Source of the DNA: Sphingomonadaceae bacterium
GTDB taxonomy: Bacteria; Pseudomonadota; Alphaproteobacteria; Sphingomonadales; Sphingomonadaceae
Reading direction: 5' to 3'
DNA: 64,000 nt
NCBI GenBank assembly: GCA_024236195.1
Contig: JACKKZ010000003.1
Coordinates: 186,001 to 250,000 of the forward strand
This document shows, piece after piece, positions 1-7,961 of this stretch (its first letter is position 1; the number at the start of each line of letters is the position of its first letter). The position numbers were made by a program, and so were the translations under genes. The notes under the pieces were generated by a model, which was given only the letters and a program-made list of their open reading frames with translations, was not told the origin of the DNA and did not search any database.

Positions 1-984
1 CAGCACATTGGCGAGCAGGCGCGTGTCGATATTGCCGCCGCACAGCACCAGCCCTACCTTGCGCCCGGCAAAGCGTTCGGGGAAACTCCGCACCGCTGCG
101 AGGCCGGCTGCGCCTGCCCCTTCGACCACGGTCTTTTCGATCTGGAGCAGCAGCGCCACGGCGCTTTCCAGCTCTTCCTCGTCCACCAGCACGATATCAT
201 CGACCAGTTCGGCAATGATCTGTCGGGTGAATTCACCCGGTGCCTTCACTGCGATGCCTTCGGCCAGCGTATCGCCGCCGCAATCCCGCTCTTCACCCTT
301 GATATGGGAATACATGGACGGGAACAGCTGCGCCTGTACCCCCACCACTTCGACATCGGGCCGCAGCGCCTTGGCTACGGTCGCCATGCCGGAGATCAGC
401 CCGCCGCCACCAATCGGCACCACCAGCACATCAAGATCCGGTGCGTCTTCAAACATTTCCAGCGCGACCGTGCCCTGCCCCGCAGCGACATTGGGATCAT
501 CAAAGGGGTGGACGAAAGTCAGCCCCAGTTCCTGCTCCAGCTTGCGCGCATGGGCATAGGCTTCGTCAAAGGTTTCGCCTTCGAGCACGACATTGCCGCC
601 GACACTTTCGGTCTGCATGACTTTCACTGTCGGCGTGGTGCGCGGCATGACAATGGTCACCGGCACACCCAGGCGAGTGCCATGGTAAGACAGGCCTTGC
701 GAATGATTGCCTGCCGAAGCGGCAATTACACCGCGCTGGCGCTGTTCTTCAGTCAAGAGCAGCAGCGCATTGAGTGCGCCCCGTTCCTTGTAGGCAGCGG
801 TGAATTGCAGGTTTTCGAATTTCAGCCAGATATCCGCGCCGGTAATGTCAGACAGCGTCTTGCTGTGCATGGTGCGGGTACGCACCACGGCACCTTCGAT
901 GCGGGCCGCGGCGGCACGCACATCATCAATGTTCAGCTTGTCGGTAACCGACGCGACATCCCTTGCGGCTTTGTTCTCACTCAT
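1..984 (-). CDS. ilvA: Threonine ammonia-lyase (threonine dehydratase), 3' end outside window
   Basis: PLP enzyme converting L-threonine to 2-oxobutanoate and ammonia, the entry to isoleucine synthesis or threonine breakdown. Read from the ATG at 984, the 328 visible residues contain the PLP-lysine region KFENLQFTAAYKERGALN (the lysine of AYKERGA is the Schiff-base candidate), the phosphate-side motif ASAGNHSQG and the glycine loop GGGGLISG, in the usual fold-type II order. The reading frame runs off the left edge without a stop. Family members of about 400 residues end in an ACT-like regulatory domain, which would lie outside the window, so biosynthetic and catabolic forms cannot be separated. 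No partner gene is visible on this side, and the next gene is divergent. Confidence 0.9.
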   Translation of the reverse strand, partial: MSENKAARDVASVTDKLNIDDVRAAAARIEGAVVRTRTMHSKTLSDITGADIWLKFENLQFTAAYKERGALNALLLLTEEQRQRGVIAASAGNHSQGLSYHGTRLGVPVTIVMPRTTPTVKVMQTESVGGNVVLEGETFDEAYAHARKLEQELGLTFVHPFDDPNVAAGQGTVALEMFEDAPDLDVLVVPIGGGGLISGMATVAKALRPDVEVVGVQAQLFPSMYSHIKGEERDCGGDTLAEGIAVKAPGEFTRQIIAELVDDIVLVDEEELESAVALLLQIEKTVVEGAGAAGLAAVRSFPERFAGRKVGLVLCGGNIDTRLLANVL

Positions 985-1085
985 GGCGCTGCGCCGTAGG
1001 GGAAAATTGCCCGCGGGGAAATAGCCGCTTGGCGGCAAGCGATGAAGTTTTGCTTTGCCCGGCCAGCTAGCCTATTTCCACGCAC

Positions 1086-2753
1086 ATGATCGCGAAACTG
1101 ATTTCCCGCTTTTTCATGCTGCTGGCGGCACTTGCCCTGCTGCCAGCCAGCCCCGCCATGGCCGATACGCTGCTGGAGAATATCCAGGGTGTGACGATTG
1201 ACGAAGAAGGCAGGCTGGCCAGCTTTACCGGGTTGCTGATCGGCGATGATGGCCGGATCAAGCAGGTCTATACGCGCAGGGGTGACCACCCCAAACAGGT
1301 CGATTACCGGATTAACGGCGAAGGGCGCTTTGTCGTGCCCGGCATGATTGACGCGCATTTGCATATCATGGGTATCGGCTTTGGCGCGATGACGCTGGAC
1401 CTGTCTGACACCAATTCGCTGGAAGAAGCACTGGCGAAAATCGGTGCCTATGCGCAGGCCAATCCGGGGCGACGCTGGATTATCGGGCGTGGCTGGAACC
1501 AGGAGAAATGGGGCCTTGGCCGCTTCCCGACCGCTGCTGAACTGGATGCGGTGGTGGCGGATGTGCCTGTCTGGCTGGAGCGGGTCGATGGCCATGCAGG
1601 CTGGGCCAATAGCGCCGCGATGCAGGCGGCCGGCATTACCGCTGCCACGAAAGACCCGGCAGGCGGACGGATCGAGCGCAGCGGGGGGAAACCGAGCGGG
1701 ATATTCGTCGATAATGCCATGGAGCTGGTCGGCAAGGCGGTCCCTTCGCCCCGTCCGGAAGATCGCGACCAGGCCCTGCGCGAGGCGCAGAGCATCCTTC
1801 TCTCCAAGGGCATCACCGCAGCTGCCGATATGGGCACCAGCATACAAGACTGGCAGGCCTATCGCCGCGCAGGCGACTATGGCTGGCTGCAAATGCGGAT
1901 CATGGCCTATGCCAGTGGCACAGACGCGATGGAGCTGATTGGCGGCCCCGGCCCGTCGCCCTGGCTCTATGGCGACCGTTTGCGGCTCAATGGGGTCAAG
2001 CTCTACCTAGATGGCGCATTGGGTTCGCGCGGGGCGTGGCTGAAGGCCCCCTATGCCGACGATCCCGGCAATCGCGGGCTGGCGCTCGCCACCCCGGCGC
2101 AATTGCGCAACTGGATGAGCCGCTCCGCACTCGACAAATTTCAGGTGGCCGTCCACGCCATTGGCGATGAAGCCAATGCCGATTTGCTCTCTGCCATTGA
2201 AGAAATGGCTGACACATATAGCGGGGATCGGCGCTGGCGGATCGAACACGCCCAGATTGTTGATCCGGCGGACATCGAAAAATTCGGCAAGTATGGCATC
2301 ATCGCTTCGATGCAGCCTGTGCATCAGACCAGCGACCGGCTGATGGCCGAAGCACGGCTGGGGCCGGAGCGGCTGGCCGGGGCCTATGCCTGGCGCAGCA
2401 TTGCTGCGACCGGGGCAAAGCTGGCATTCGGATCAGACGCGCCAGTGGAAGCGCCCGATCCCTTTGTCGGCCTGTCTGTCGCCATGACTCGCGAAGATGC
2501 AGACCGCCAGCCATTTGGCGGATGGCAGCCGCAAGAGCGGGTGGATCGCACCGCCGCCTTTGCCGGTTTCACCTCCGATGCCGCCTATGCCGGTTTCGCG
2601 GAAGGCCGCTTTGGCCGGCTGGTGGCAGGCGAATGGGCGGACTTTTTGTTCATCGACCGCGACCCGCTGCTCGCCAGCCCTGCCGATCTGCGCGACACGC
2701 AAGTGCTGGAAACCTGGATTGCGGGCCGCCGGGTGTGGAAACAGGGCGAATAG
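1086..2753 (+). CDS. Secreted amidohydrolase family 3 protein (YtcJ-like)
   Basis: A 555-residue metal-dependent hydrolase of the amidohydrolase superfamily. Residues 1-26 form a signal peptide (hydrophobic FFMLLAALALLPASPA, then AMA-D), so the enzyme should be periplasmic. The metal-binding motif DAHLHIMG is near residue 90. HAIGDEAN and IEHAQIVD in the middle supply further metal or catalytic histidines, and FGSDAPVEAPDPF holds the late aspartate. The C-terminal ADFLFIDRDP followed by VLETWIAGRRVW is the typical small beta-sandwich end of this family. Known members hydrolyse amides or carbamates, but the substrate cannot be told from sequence. It stands alone between a divergent ilvA and a small membrane protein gene. 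Confidence 0.85.
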   Translation: MIAKLISRFFMLLAALALLPASPAMADTLLENIQGVTIDEEGRLASFTGLLIGDDGRIKQVYTRRGDHPKQVDYRINGEGRFVVPGMIDAHLHIMGIGFGAMTLDLSDTNSLEEALAKIGAYAQANPGRRWIIGRGWNQEKWGLGRFPTAAELDAVVADVPVWLERVDGHAGWANSAAMQAAGITAATKDPAGGRIERSGGKPSGIFVDNAMELVGKAVPSPRPEDRDQALREAQSILLSKGITAAADMGTSIQDWQAYRRAGDYGWLQMRIMAYASGTDAMELIGGPGPSPWLYGDRLRLNGVKLYLDGALGSRGAWLKAPYADDPGNRGLALATPAQLRNWMSRSALDKFQVAVHAIGDEANADLLSAIEEMADTYSGDRRWRIEHAQIVDPADIEKFGKYGIIASMQPVHQTSDRLMAEARLGPERLAGAYAWRSIAATGAKLAFGSDAPVEAPDPFVGLSVAMTREDADRQPFGGWQPQERVDRTAAFAGFTSDAAYAGFAEGRFGRLVAGEWADFLFIDRDPLLASPADLRDTQVLETWIAGRRVWKQGE

Positions 2754-2894
2754 GAGGAGCGCTTCGCAAATGCGGTAGCGCAGTGTGGCACAAGGCTTTT
2801 TCCTGCCAGCTTGCCAAGCGGATAGGTGTTCTCCCGGAACGACAAAAGCGCACGAGTCCGCCACATTGGCTGCGACTCAAAGGAGGACTTCTCG

Positions 2895-3119
2895 ATGAAA
2901 CTTGCCAAGCTGGCCCTTGCAAGTGCCGCTCTCGGCCTTGTTGCTACCCCCCTCGCCGCGCAGGAAGCTGCCACGCAACGCTCCTCAGCACCCCTTGCCG
3001 AAGCACAAAATATCGGCGGTGAAGAAAATATCTGGTTGCTGCTGCTGGCAGCTGCCGCAGTCATTGCTGGCATTATCGTCGCTGCTGACAGCGGCAATGA
3101 CGATCCCGTCAGCGCCTGA
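2895..3119 (+). CDS. Small secreted or membrane protein, 74 aa
   Basis: The start at 2895 is set by a near-perfect ribosome binding site (AAAGGAGGA) ending 7 bases upstream. Residues 1-22 are a signal peptide (KLALASAALGLVATPLAAQ). A short Gln/Ser/Ala-rich linker is followed by one hydrophobic helix (WLLLLAAAAVIAGIIVAA, about residues 48-65) and an acidic tail (DSGNDDPVSA). Small proteins of this layout are common in sphingomonads and have no assigned role known to me. The strong ribosome binding site and the strong terminator just downstream suggest high, independent expression. Confidence 0.75.
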   Translation: MKLAKLALASAALGLVATPLAAQEAATQRSSAPLAEAQNIGGEENIWLLLLAAAAVIAGIIVAADSGNDDPVSA

Positions 3120-3148
3120 TCACACCTCTGGTTCTTCCGGAGTATCCG

Positions 3149-3182
3149 AAGGGGCGGAGCCGAGAGGCTTCGCCCCTTTTTT
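3149..3182 (+). terminator. Rho-independent terminator of the small membrane protein gene
   Basis: A 13-bp stem (AAGGGGCGGAGCC pairing with GGCTTCGCCCCTT, one G-T pair) with a GAGA loop is followed by a run of T in the plus direction. It lies 30 bases after the stop at 3119 and before the convergent tatC. Confidence 0.9.
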
Positions 3183-3209
3183 GTCGCCCACGCGCCTTAG
3201 CGCATGGAA

Positions 3210-4022
3210 TCAGGCGGCGTCGGCATCGCTCGAAGCGGATTCTTCCCCTGCCTCTTCCGGATCGTCCTGCTTCTTGCGTTCCCCCAGCCACATGATGACC
3301 AGCGATCCCTCAAACAGCATCCAGAGGGGAATGGCGAGGATCAGTTGCGATCCGGGATCGGGCGGGGTCACGATCGCGGCCAGGGCCACCACGCCAACGA
3401 TCACATAACGCCGCGCAGCCGCCAGTTGCTTGCGCTCCACGATACCGGCGCGATTGAGCAGCAGCAGCAGCACCGGCAGCAGGAAGCTGATCCCGAACGC
3501 CAGGATAAACTGCATCACCAGACTGAGATATTCATTCGCCGTCGGCAGCGCCTGCACATCCAGCCCGCCCCGCTGCCCTTCGAAACCGAGGAACCATTTG
3601 AAGGCCGTCGGCATCACCACATAATAGGCAAGCGAAGCCCCGGCGAGGAACAGGACCGGAGTGGCGAAGAGGAAGGGCAGGAAGGCCTTCTTTTCCTTCG
3701 CATAAAGCCCCGGCGCAATGAACGCCCAGAGCTGGTTGGCGATAATCGGGAAACTGAGACAGAAGCCCGCAAAAATCGCCACTTTCAGCTCGACAAAGAA
3801 CACTTCGTACAGCTTGGTGAAGATCAACTGTCCCTTGCCGTCAGGAAACGCATCCTTCAGCGGCTGGATCAGGAATCCCAGGATCGGGTCGGCGAAATAG
3901 AGGCAAATCCCGAAAGCAATGACCAGCGCCGCCACAGCGCGCACCAGCCGGGTGCGCAGCTCGATCAGGTGCTCCAGCAAGGGGGCCTGTGTCTCGTCAA
4001 TATCGCTGATCTTGAGCGCCAC
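3210..4022 (-). CDS. tatC: Sec-independent translocase subunit TatC
   Basis: Core multi-spanning subunit of the twin-arginine translocase, which recognises RR signal peptides and exports folded proteins across the inner membrane. The 270-residue protein begins with the cytoplasmic segment APLLEHLIELRTRLVRA, typical of TatC. Six hydrophobic segments follow, with the conserved loop after TM2-TM3 (FAGFCLSFPIIANQLWAFIAPGLYAKEKK). The C-terminus is an acidic Ser/Ala tail. It is the last gene of a minus-strand run and starts 3 bases after the tatB stop. The Tat-signal protein at about 50-51 kb is a candidate substrate. Confidence 0.97.
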   Translation of the reverse strand: MALKISDIDETQAPLLEHLIELRTRLVRAVAALVIAFGICLYFADPILGFLIQPLKDAFPDGKGQLIFTKLYEVFFVELKVAIFAGFCLSFPIIANQLWAFIAPGLYAKEKKAFLPFLFATPVLFLAGASLAYYVVMPTAFKWFLGFEGQRGGLDVQALPTANEYLSLVMQFILAFGISFLLPVLLLLLNRAGIVERKQLAAARRYVIVGVVALAAIVTPPDPGSQLILAIPLWMLFEGSLVIMWLGERKKQDDPEEAGEESASSDADAA

Positions 4023-4025
4023 GGT

Positions 4026-4376
4026 TCAGCCCGCCTTCTGGTCGTCAGCCGGAGGCTGCGGCGGGGGATCGTCCTTCATCGGATCAGGCACCAGTTCTTC
4101 GGGCGATGGCGGGCTTTTCTCAAGCTCGGTCATTTCTGCCGTGGGATGCTCCGCCATGATCTTGGCGTTTTGTTCCTGCCATTTCTTTTCCATGTCCTCC
4201 AGCTCGGCCTCGCGGATCATGGCATCTATTCCAGAGCGGAAATGGGCAGAAACGCGGCGCATCTTGCCGATCCACCGGCCCGCCGTACGCATCGCCAGCG
4301 GCATATCCTTGGGGCCGATCACTATGATCGCCACCACAACGATAACCAGCAATTCAACGGCGCCGATATCAAACAT
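4026..4376 (-). CDS. tatB: Sec-independent translocase subunit TatB
   Basis: The 116-residue protein has one N-terminal membrane helix (MFDIGAVELLVIVVVAIIVIGP), then an amphipathic helix and a charged, proline-rich tail (PPPQPPADDQ). The glutamate at position 8 and the GP hinge after the helix are characteristic of TatB. It forms the signal-peptide receptor complex with TatC, encoded immediately downstream. Length and order within tatABC are usual for alphaproteobacteria. Confidence 0.95.
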   Translation of the reverse strand: MFDIGAVELLVIVVVAIIVIGPKDMPLAMRTAGRWIGKMRRVSAHFRSGIDAMIREAELEDMEKKWQEQNAKIMAEHPTAEMTELEKSPPSPEELVPDPMKDDPPPQPPADDQKAG

Positions 4377-4396
4377 GAGAGCGCTTTCAGTGCAGC

Positions 4397-4624
4397 CTAC
4401 TTGGCTGCGTCAGACGGCTCCGAAGCCTTGCTTTCAGCAGCCGAGGACGCCGGTGCTTCCAGCTTGGCCGCATCCTTCTTGGGCGCGTCATCCTCGTTCA
4501 TACCCTGCTTGAAGCTTTTGATTCCCTTGCCAAAATCGCCCATCATTTCAGAAATGCGCCCGCGCCCGAACAGGACGAGAATAACGAGGGCGATAATGAT
4601 CAGCTGCCAAGGGCCAAGACTCAT
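4397..4624 (-). CDS. tatA: Sec-independent translocase subunit TatA
   Basis: Pore-forming subunit of the Tat system, 75 residues. It has a short membrane helix (WQLIIIALVILVLFGRG), the FGRG hinge, an amphipathic helix (KISEMMG-like, here RISEMMGDFGKGIKSFKQG) and an acidic Ala/Ser tail. It lies 20 bases upstream of tatB and 60 bases downstream of scpB, in the same direction as the rest of the operon. Confidence 0.96.
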   Translation of the reverse strand: MSLGPWQLIIIALVILVLFGRGRISEMMGDFGKGIKSFKQGMNEDDAPKKDAAKLEAPASSAAESKASEPSDAAK

Positions 4625-4684
4625 GGGTTTTCTCTCAAAACAGGTTCCGCACCCGATATAGGCGCTTGTTTGGCGCTGCGCCAG

Positions 4685-5320
4685 TCAGGCTGCGTGATCA
4701 CCGGAAGTTTCTTCAGCGCTTTCCTCAGCCACATCTTCGTCCGGCGTGACCAGCGCATCATAGGCTTCATCGACCGGATCAAGCAGTCCGGCGGCGCGTA
4801 AATCGTCGATTCCCGGCAAGTCACGGCGGCTGGTGAGGCCGAAATGCTGGAGGAATTCGGGCGTTGTCGCGTAGATTACCGGGCGGCCGGGAACTTCGCG
4901 CCGGCCGGCAATGCGCACCCAGCCCGCTTCCATCAACACATCCAGCGTCCCGCCCGAAGTCTGGACACCCCGGATCGACTCGATTTCCGCGCGGCTGACC
5001 GGCTCGTGATAGGCGACGATCGCCAGCACTTCCGTGGCGGCCCGGCTGAGGCGGCGGACCTGTTCGCGCTCGCGCCGCAGTAAATGCGCAAGATCAGGGG
5101 CCGTCTGAAAATGCCAGCGTTTTCCCCGTTCGACCAGCTGGATGCCGCGCGCTTCGTAAAACGCCGCGAGCTCTCGCAGGGCTGCGCGAATATCGGCAGG
5201 CTCCGCATCACCCAAATGCCCGGCAAGCGACTCAACAGTCAGCGCGTCTTCGCTGGCAAAGAGCGTCGCTTCGACTGCGCGGACCAGATCGTCGGGCTTG
5301 TTGCTGTCGGCTTCACTCAT
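4685..5320 (-). CDS. scpB: Segregation and condensation protein B
   Basis: Kleisin-interacting winged-helix subunit of the bacterial condensin Smc-ScpAB, 211 residues. The N-terminal half (LVRAVEATLFASEDALTVE) and the central ATEVLAIVAYHEPVSRAEIE / IRGV segment are the classic ScpB signature of two tandem winged helices, followed by GRPVIYATTPEFLQHFGL. The tail is acidic. The start ATG at 5320 overlaps the scpA stop by 4 bases (ATGA), which implies translational coupling. Longer upstream starts read back through scpA and are not credible. Confidence 0.95.
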   Translation of the reverse strand: MSEADSNKPDDLVRAVEATLFASEDALTVESLAGHLGDAEPADIRAALRELAAFYEARGIQLVERGKRWHFQTAPDLAHLLRREREQVRRLSRAATEVLAIVAYHEPVSRAEIESIRGVQTSGGTLDVLMEAGWVRIAGRREVPGRPVIYATTPEFLQHFGLTSRRDLPGIDDLRAAGLLDPVDEAYDALVTPDEDVAEESAEETSGDHAA

Positions 5321-6123
5321 GCCCGTGGCCTCCGCAGCCGCAAGGGGCCGAAAATCTCGTCTTGCGCTAGTTCCGCCTTGCCCAGCCGCGCCAGTTCCAG
5401 CGCGGCAACGAAACTGGATGCCAGCGCAGACCGGCGCAGCCGCCCATCGGCGTGGGGGGGCAGGAAATCTTCCAGTGCCATCCAGTCCAGCGCGACGCCC
5501 AGCATGGCGGACACGCGGCTGATCGCGCTTTCCAGCGTCATTACCGGTCGTTCGCGCACCATATGAATGGCGGGCGCAGTGCGCGCGTTGACCTGGCCGT
5601 ATGCGCGGACAAGATCGAACCATGCACATTGCCAGGCATTGACCCGGTCGATCCGCAGGCCTTCGGGCGCCCCCCGGCGAAACACGTCGCGACCCAGCCG
5701 GTCACGTGCCATCAGCCGCGCCGCCGCCTCGCGCATCGCGCCCAGCCGCTGCAGGCGCAATTGCAGGCGCAGCGCCAGTTCTTCGGGGCTTGCGTCTTCC
5801 TGTTCCTCTTTCGGGAGAAGCAGCGCCGATTTGAGATAGGCCAGCCATGCGGCCATCACCAGATAATCTGCGGCGATTTCCAGCCGCAACGATTCCGCCC
5901 GCTCGATATAGGCGATGTACTGATCGACCAGCGCGAGGATCGAGATCGAGCGCAGATCAACCTTTTGTCGCCGTGCCAGGTCAAGCAGCAGGTCGAGTGG
6001 TCCTTCCCACCCGTCCAGTTCAAGGTAGAGCGACTTGTCTTCGGTCGGCGCGCTGGCTGGCGCGATCCAGACTTCGCTCTCGCCGGCATCCTCTTCGGAA
6101 AGCATGAAGCTGTCATGCGTCAT
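5317..6123 (-). CDS. scpA: Segregation and condensation protein A
   Basis: Kleisin subunit of Smc-ScpAB, 268 residues. The segment LELDGWEGPLDLLLDLARR at about residues 33-51 followed by KVDLRSISI and LVDQYIAYI is the diagnostic ScpA N-terminal helical domain, which contacts the Smc neck. The C-terminal winged helix (SFVAALELARLGKAELAQDEIFGPL) contacts the Smc cap. Both ends overlap neighbours by ATGA: the start overlaps the nagZ stop and the stop overlaps the scpB start. Chromosome segregation genes are thus coupled to a cell-wall recycling enzyme, as is usual in this lineage. Confidence 0.96.
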   Translation of the reverse strand: MTHDSFMLSEEDAGESEVWIAPASAPTEDKSLYLELDGWEGPLDLLLDLARRQKVDLRSISILALVDQYIAYIERAESLRLEIAADYLVMAAWLAYLKSALLLPKEEQEDASPEELALRLQLRLQRLGAMREAAARLMARDRLGRDVFRRGAPEGLRIDRVNAWQCAWFDLVRAYGQVNARTAPAIHMVRERPVMTLESAISRVSAMLGVALDWMALEDFLPPHADGRLRRSALASSFVAALELARLGKAELAQDEIFGPLRLRRPRA

Positions 6124-7136
6124 GCAGCCTCCCCCGCCAGCGCCAGCAGCGCATCGCGTTTCGCCAGCAAGGGCGCTTGTTCGCCCGGCTCGTGCCCTGC
6201 CGCATGGGCCAGTGCGCGGTCGAGCCTTGCCACGCCTTCTGCAGACAGAGGTGGGCAGCGCTCTGCAATGCCGACCATGTCGTCCATCTTCGCCCAGCAA
6301 TTGAGCGCAAGGTCGCAACCCGCCGCGATGGCCCGTTCAGCACGTTCGGGCACAGTCCCGTCCAGTGCCTCCATATCGAGGTCATCGCTCATCAACAGGC
6401 CGGTAAAGCCGATCTTCTTGCGGATGATCTCGCCAATCACATAACTGGACTGGGTCGCCGGGTTCTCCGCATCCCATGCGGTGTAGCGGACATGGGCGGT
6501 CATTCCCACCGGTGCATCGGCCAGCGCGTGGAACGGCTCGATATCCAGCTCCAGTTCCTCTGCACTGGCGGTGACAGTGGGCAGTTCCTTGTGGCTATCC
6601 GCCATCGCCCGGCCATGGCCGGGGATATGCTTGACACAGCCCACCACACCTGCCCGCGCCAGCCCGTCGAGCACCGCGCGTCCCAGCGCCGCCACGCGCA
6701 AAGGTTCGCTCCCAAGCGCGCGATCACCGATCACATCATGTGCACCCGGCTGGCGCACATCGAGCAAGGGCAGGCAATCGGCGCTGATGCCAACTTCGGC
6801 CAGCTCGATCCCCAGCGCTTCGGCATTGGCCCGCGCCGCCTCGATCGCGCTGGCGGGTGCAACGTCATAGAGCGAATCGAATACCGCGCCAGGTGGGAAG
6901 CTCGTCCATTCCGGTGCTTTCATCCGCGCGACGCGGCCACCTTCCTGGTCGATGCAGATATAGAGCTGCTCGCGGCCATGGATGGCGCGCAGATCATCGG
7001 TCAGCGCGCGCAGCTGAGCACGGCTTTCACAGTTGCGGGCAAAAAGGATGTAGCCTGCCGGATCGCTCTCACGGAAGAACGCCCGCTCGTCGGCGGTCAG
7101 CTCGGTTCCGGAAAGACCAAAGATTGCAGGCGTCAT
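6120..7136 (-). CDS. nagZ: Beta-N-acetylhexosaminidase, GH3 (NagZ)
   Basis: Cytoplasmic enzyme of peptidoglycan recycling that removes N-acetylglucosamine from anhydro-muropeptides. The 338-residue protein shows the NagZ motifs IDQEGGRVARM, the catalytic loop region KHIPGHGRAMADSHKELP (histidine acid/base of the D-S-H motif) and MSDDLDMEAL, where an aspartate of the SDD is the nucleophile region. The start is placed at MTPAIFG (7136); 12 further upstream residues are possible but not family-like. It lies between the SPOR gene and scpA and is coupled to scpA by ATGA. Confidence 0.95.
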   Translation of the reverse strand: MTPAIFGLSGTELTADERAFFRESDPAGYILFARNCESRAQLRALTDDLRAIHGREQLYICIDQEGGRVARMKAPEWTSFPPGAVFDSLYDVAPASAIEAARANAEALGIELAEVGISADCLPLLDVRQPGAHDVIGDRALGSEPLRVAALGRAVLDGLARAGVVGCVKHIPGHGRAMADSHKELPTVTASAEELELDIEPFHALADAPVGMTAHVRYTAWDAENPATQSSYVIGEIIRKKIGFTGLLMSDDLDMEALDGTVPERAERAIAAGCDLALNCWAKMDDMVGIAERCPPLSAEGVARLDRALAHAAGHEPGEQAPLLAKRDALLALAGEAA

Positions 7137-7218
7137 AGGGGCGAAAGTCGCAGGAAGGGCGGGCCTGCGCAAGCATGACCCGCCCTCTCAATGTGGATAG
7201 AATCGGAAGAAATCCCGA

Positions 7219-7959
7219 TCATTTCACCTGGCAGGCGATACCTTCTGCCTTCAGCGCATTGCACAGGCGCTGCGCCGATGCCGTATCCCCGGCGACAGCC
7301 TGCAAGCGGTAGACCTTGCCGATATCGGCTTGTCCCTCAACCACGCGATATTTCACGCCACTGAGCTTGTCGGTCTGGCGCGACAGCTTACCCCAGCCCG
7401 CGACCGCGCTTTCGCGGCTCGAAAACGCACCGACCTGCACACCGGTGCCGCCCGAAGCGGGGGCTTCCTGCGCACCAGCCGTGGAAGCCGCGGTGCCAGC
7501 ACCACCGGATGCTTCGCCAGCGCCAATGCTCGGCTTGGGCGCTTCGCTATTGCCCTGCGCCAGCCGCCCTTCGCGGCTCTGGCCTTCGCCGACTGCAAAG
7601 CTGGTGTCGCCCGTACCTTCGAATTCCTTGCCGCCCGGATCATCGGGGCGTTCCTTGTAGTCGCCCGGCGGGGCTTCAATGGTGGAGCCGTCAGCAACCA
7701 GTTCGGGGTCAGTCTGGCGGTTGTTGAAATACCAGAAGCCACCCAGAACCAGGCCGATCAGCAGCAGGCCCAGCAGCGCAAGACCGAGGATGCGGGCTGT
7801 ATCCACGCCCTCTTCCTCGTCATCATATTCGCCGGATTCTAGCCAGGGCAGGCGATCTTCGTCCTCTGCCAGAGCCAGCTCGATGTCTTCTACGACACCG
7901 TCTTCATCATCCCACGAGGTTTCGTCTTCGTCCCCGCCGAAGCCCTGCATGGCGACCAT
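7219..7959 (-). CDS. SPOR domain membrane protein
   Basis: The 246-residue protein has a very acidic cytoplasmic N-terminus (rich in DED and EEE), one membrane helix at about 57-77 (ILGLALLGLLLIGLVLGGFWYF), a long Gly/Ala/Pro linker and a C-terminal SPOR domain from about 170 (TGVQVGAFSSRESAVAGW to the end). SPOR domains bind denuded peptidoglycan glycans at the division septum. Its place between argS and nagZ is a conserved alphaproteobacterial arrangement and fits a cell-envelope role. It starts 3 bases after the argS stop. Confidence 0.88.
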   Translation of the reverse strand: MVAMQGFGGDEDETSWDDEDGVVEDIELALAEDEDRLPWLESGEYDDEEEGVDTARILGLALLGLLLIGLVLGGFWYFNNRQTDPELVADGSTIEAPPGDYKERPDDPGGKEFEGTGDTSFAVGEGQSREGRLAQGNSEAPKPSIGAGEASGGAGTAASTAGAQEAPASGGTGVQVGAFSSRESAVAGWGKLSRQTDKLSGVKYRVVEGQADIGKVYRLQAVAGDTASAQRLCNALKAEGIACQVK

Positions 7960-7961
7960 GG

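Noticed and set aside
3204..4661. 485-codon open frame antisense to tatABC
   Set aside because: Opposite the well-supported tat genes; the translation is rich in His, Gln and Arg with no domain. A by-product of high GC.
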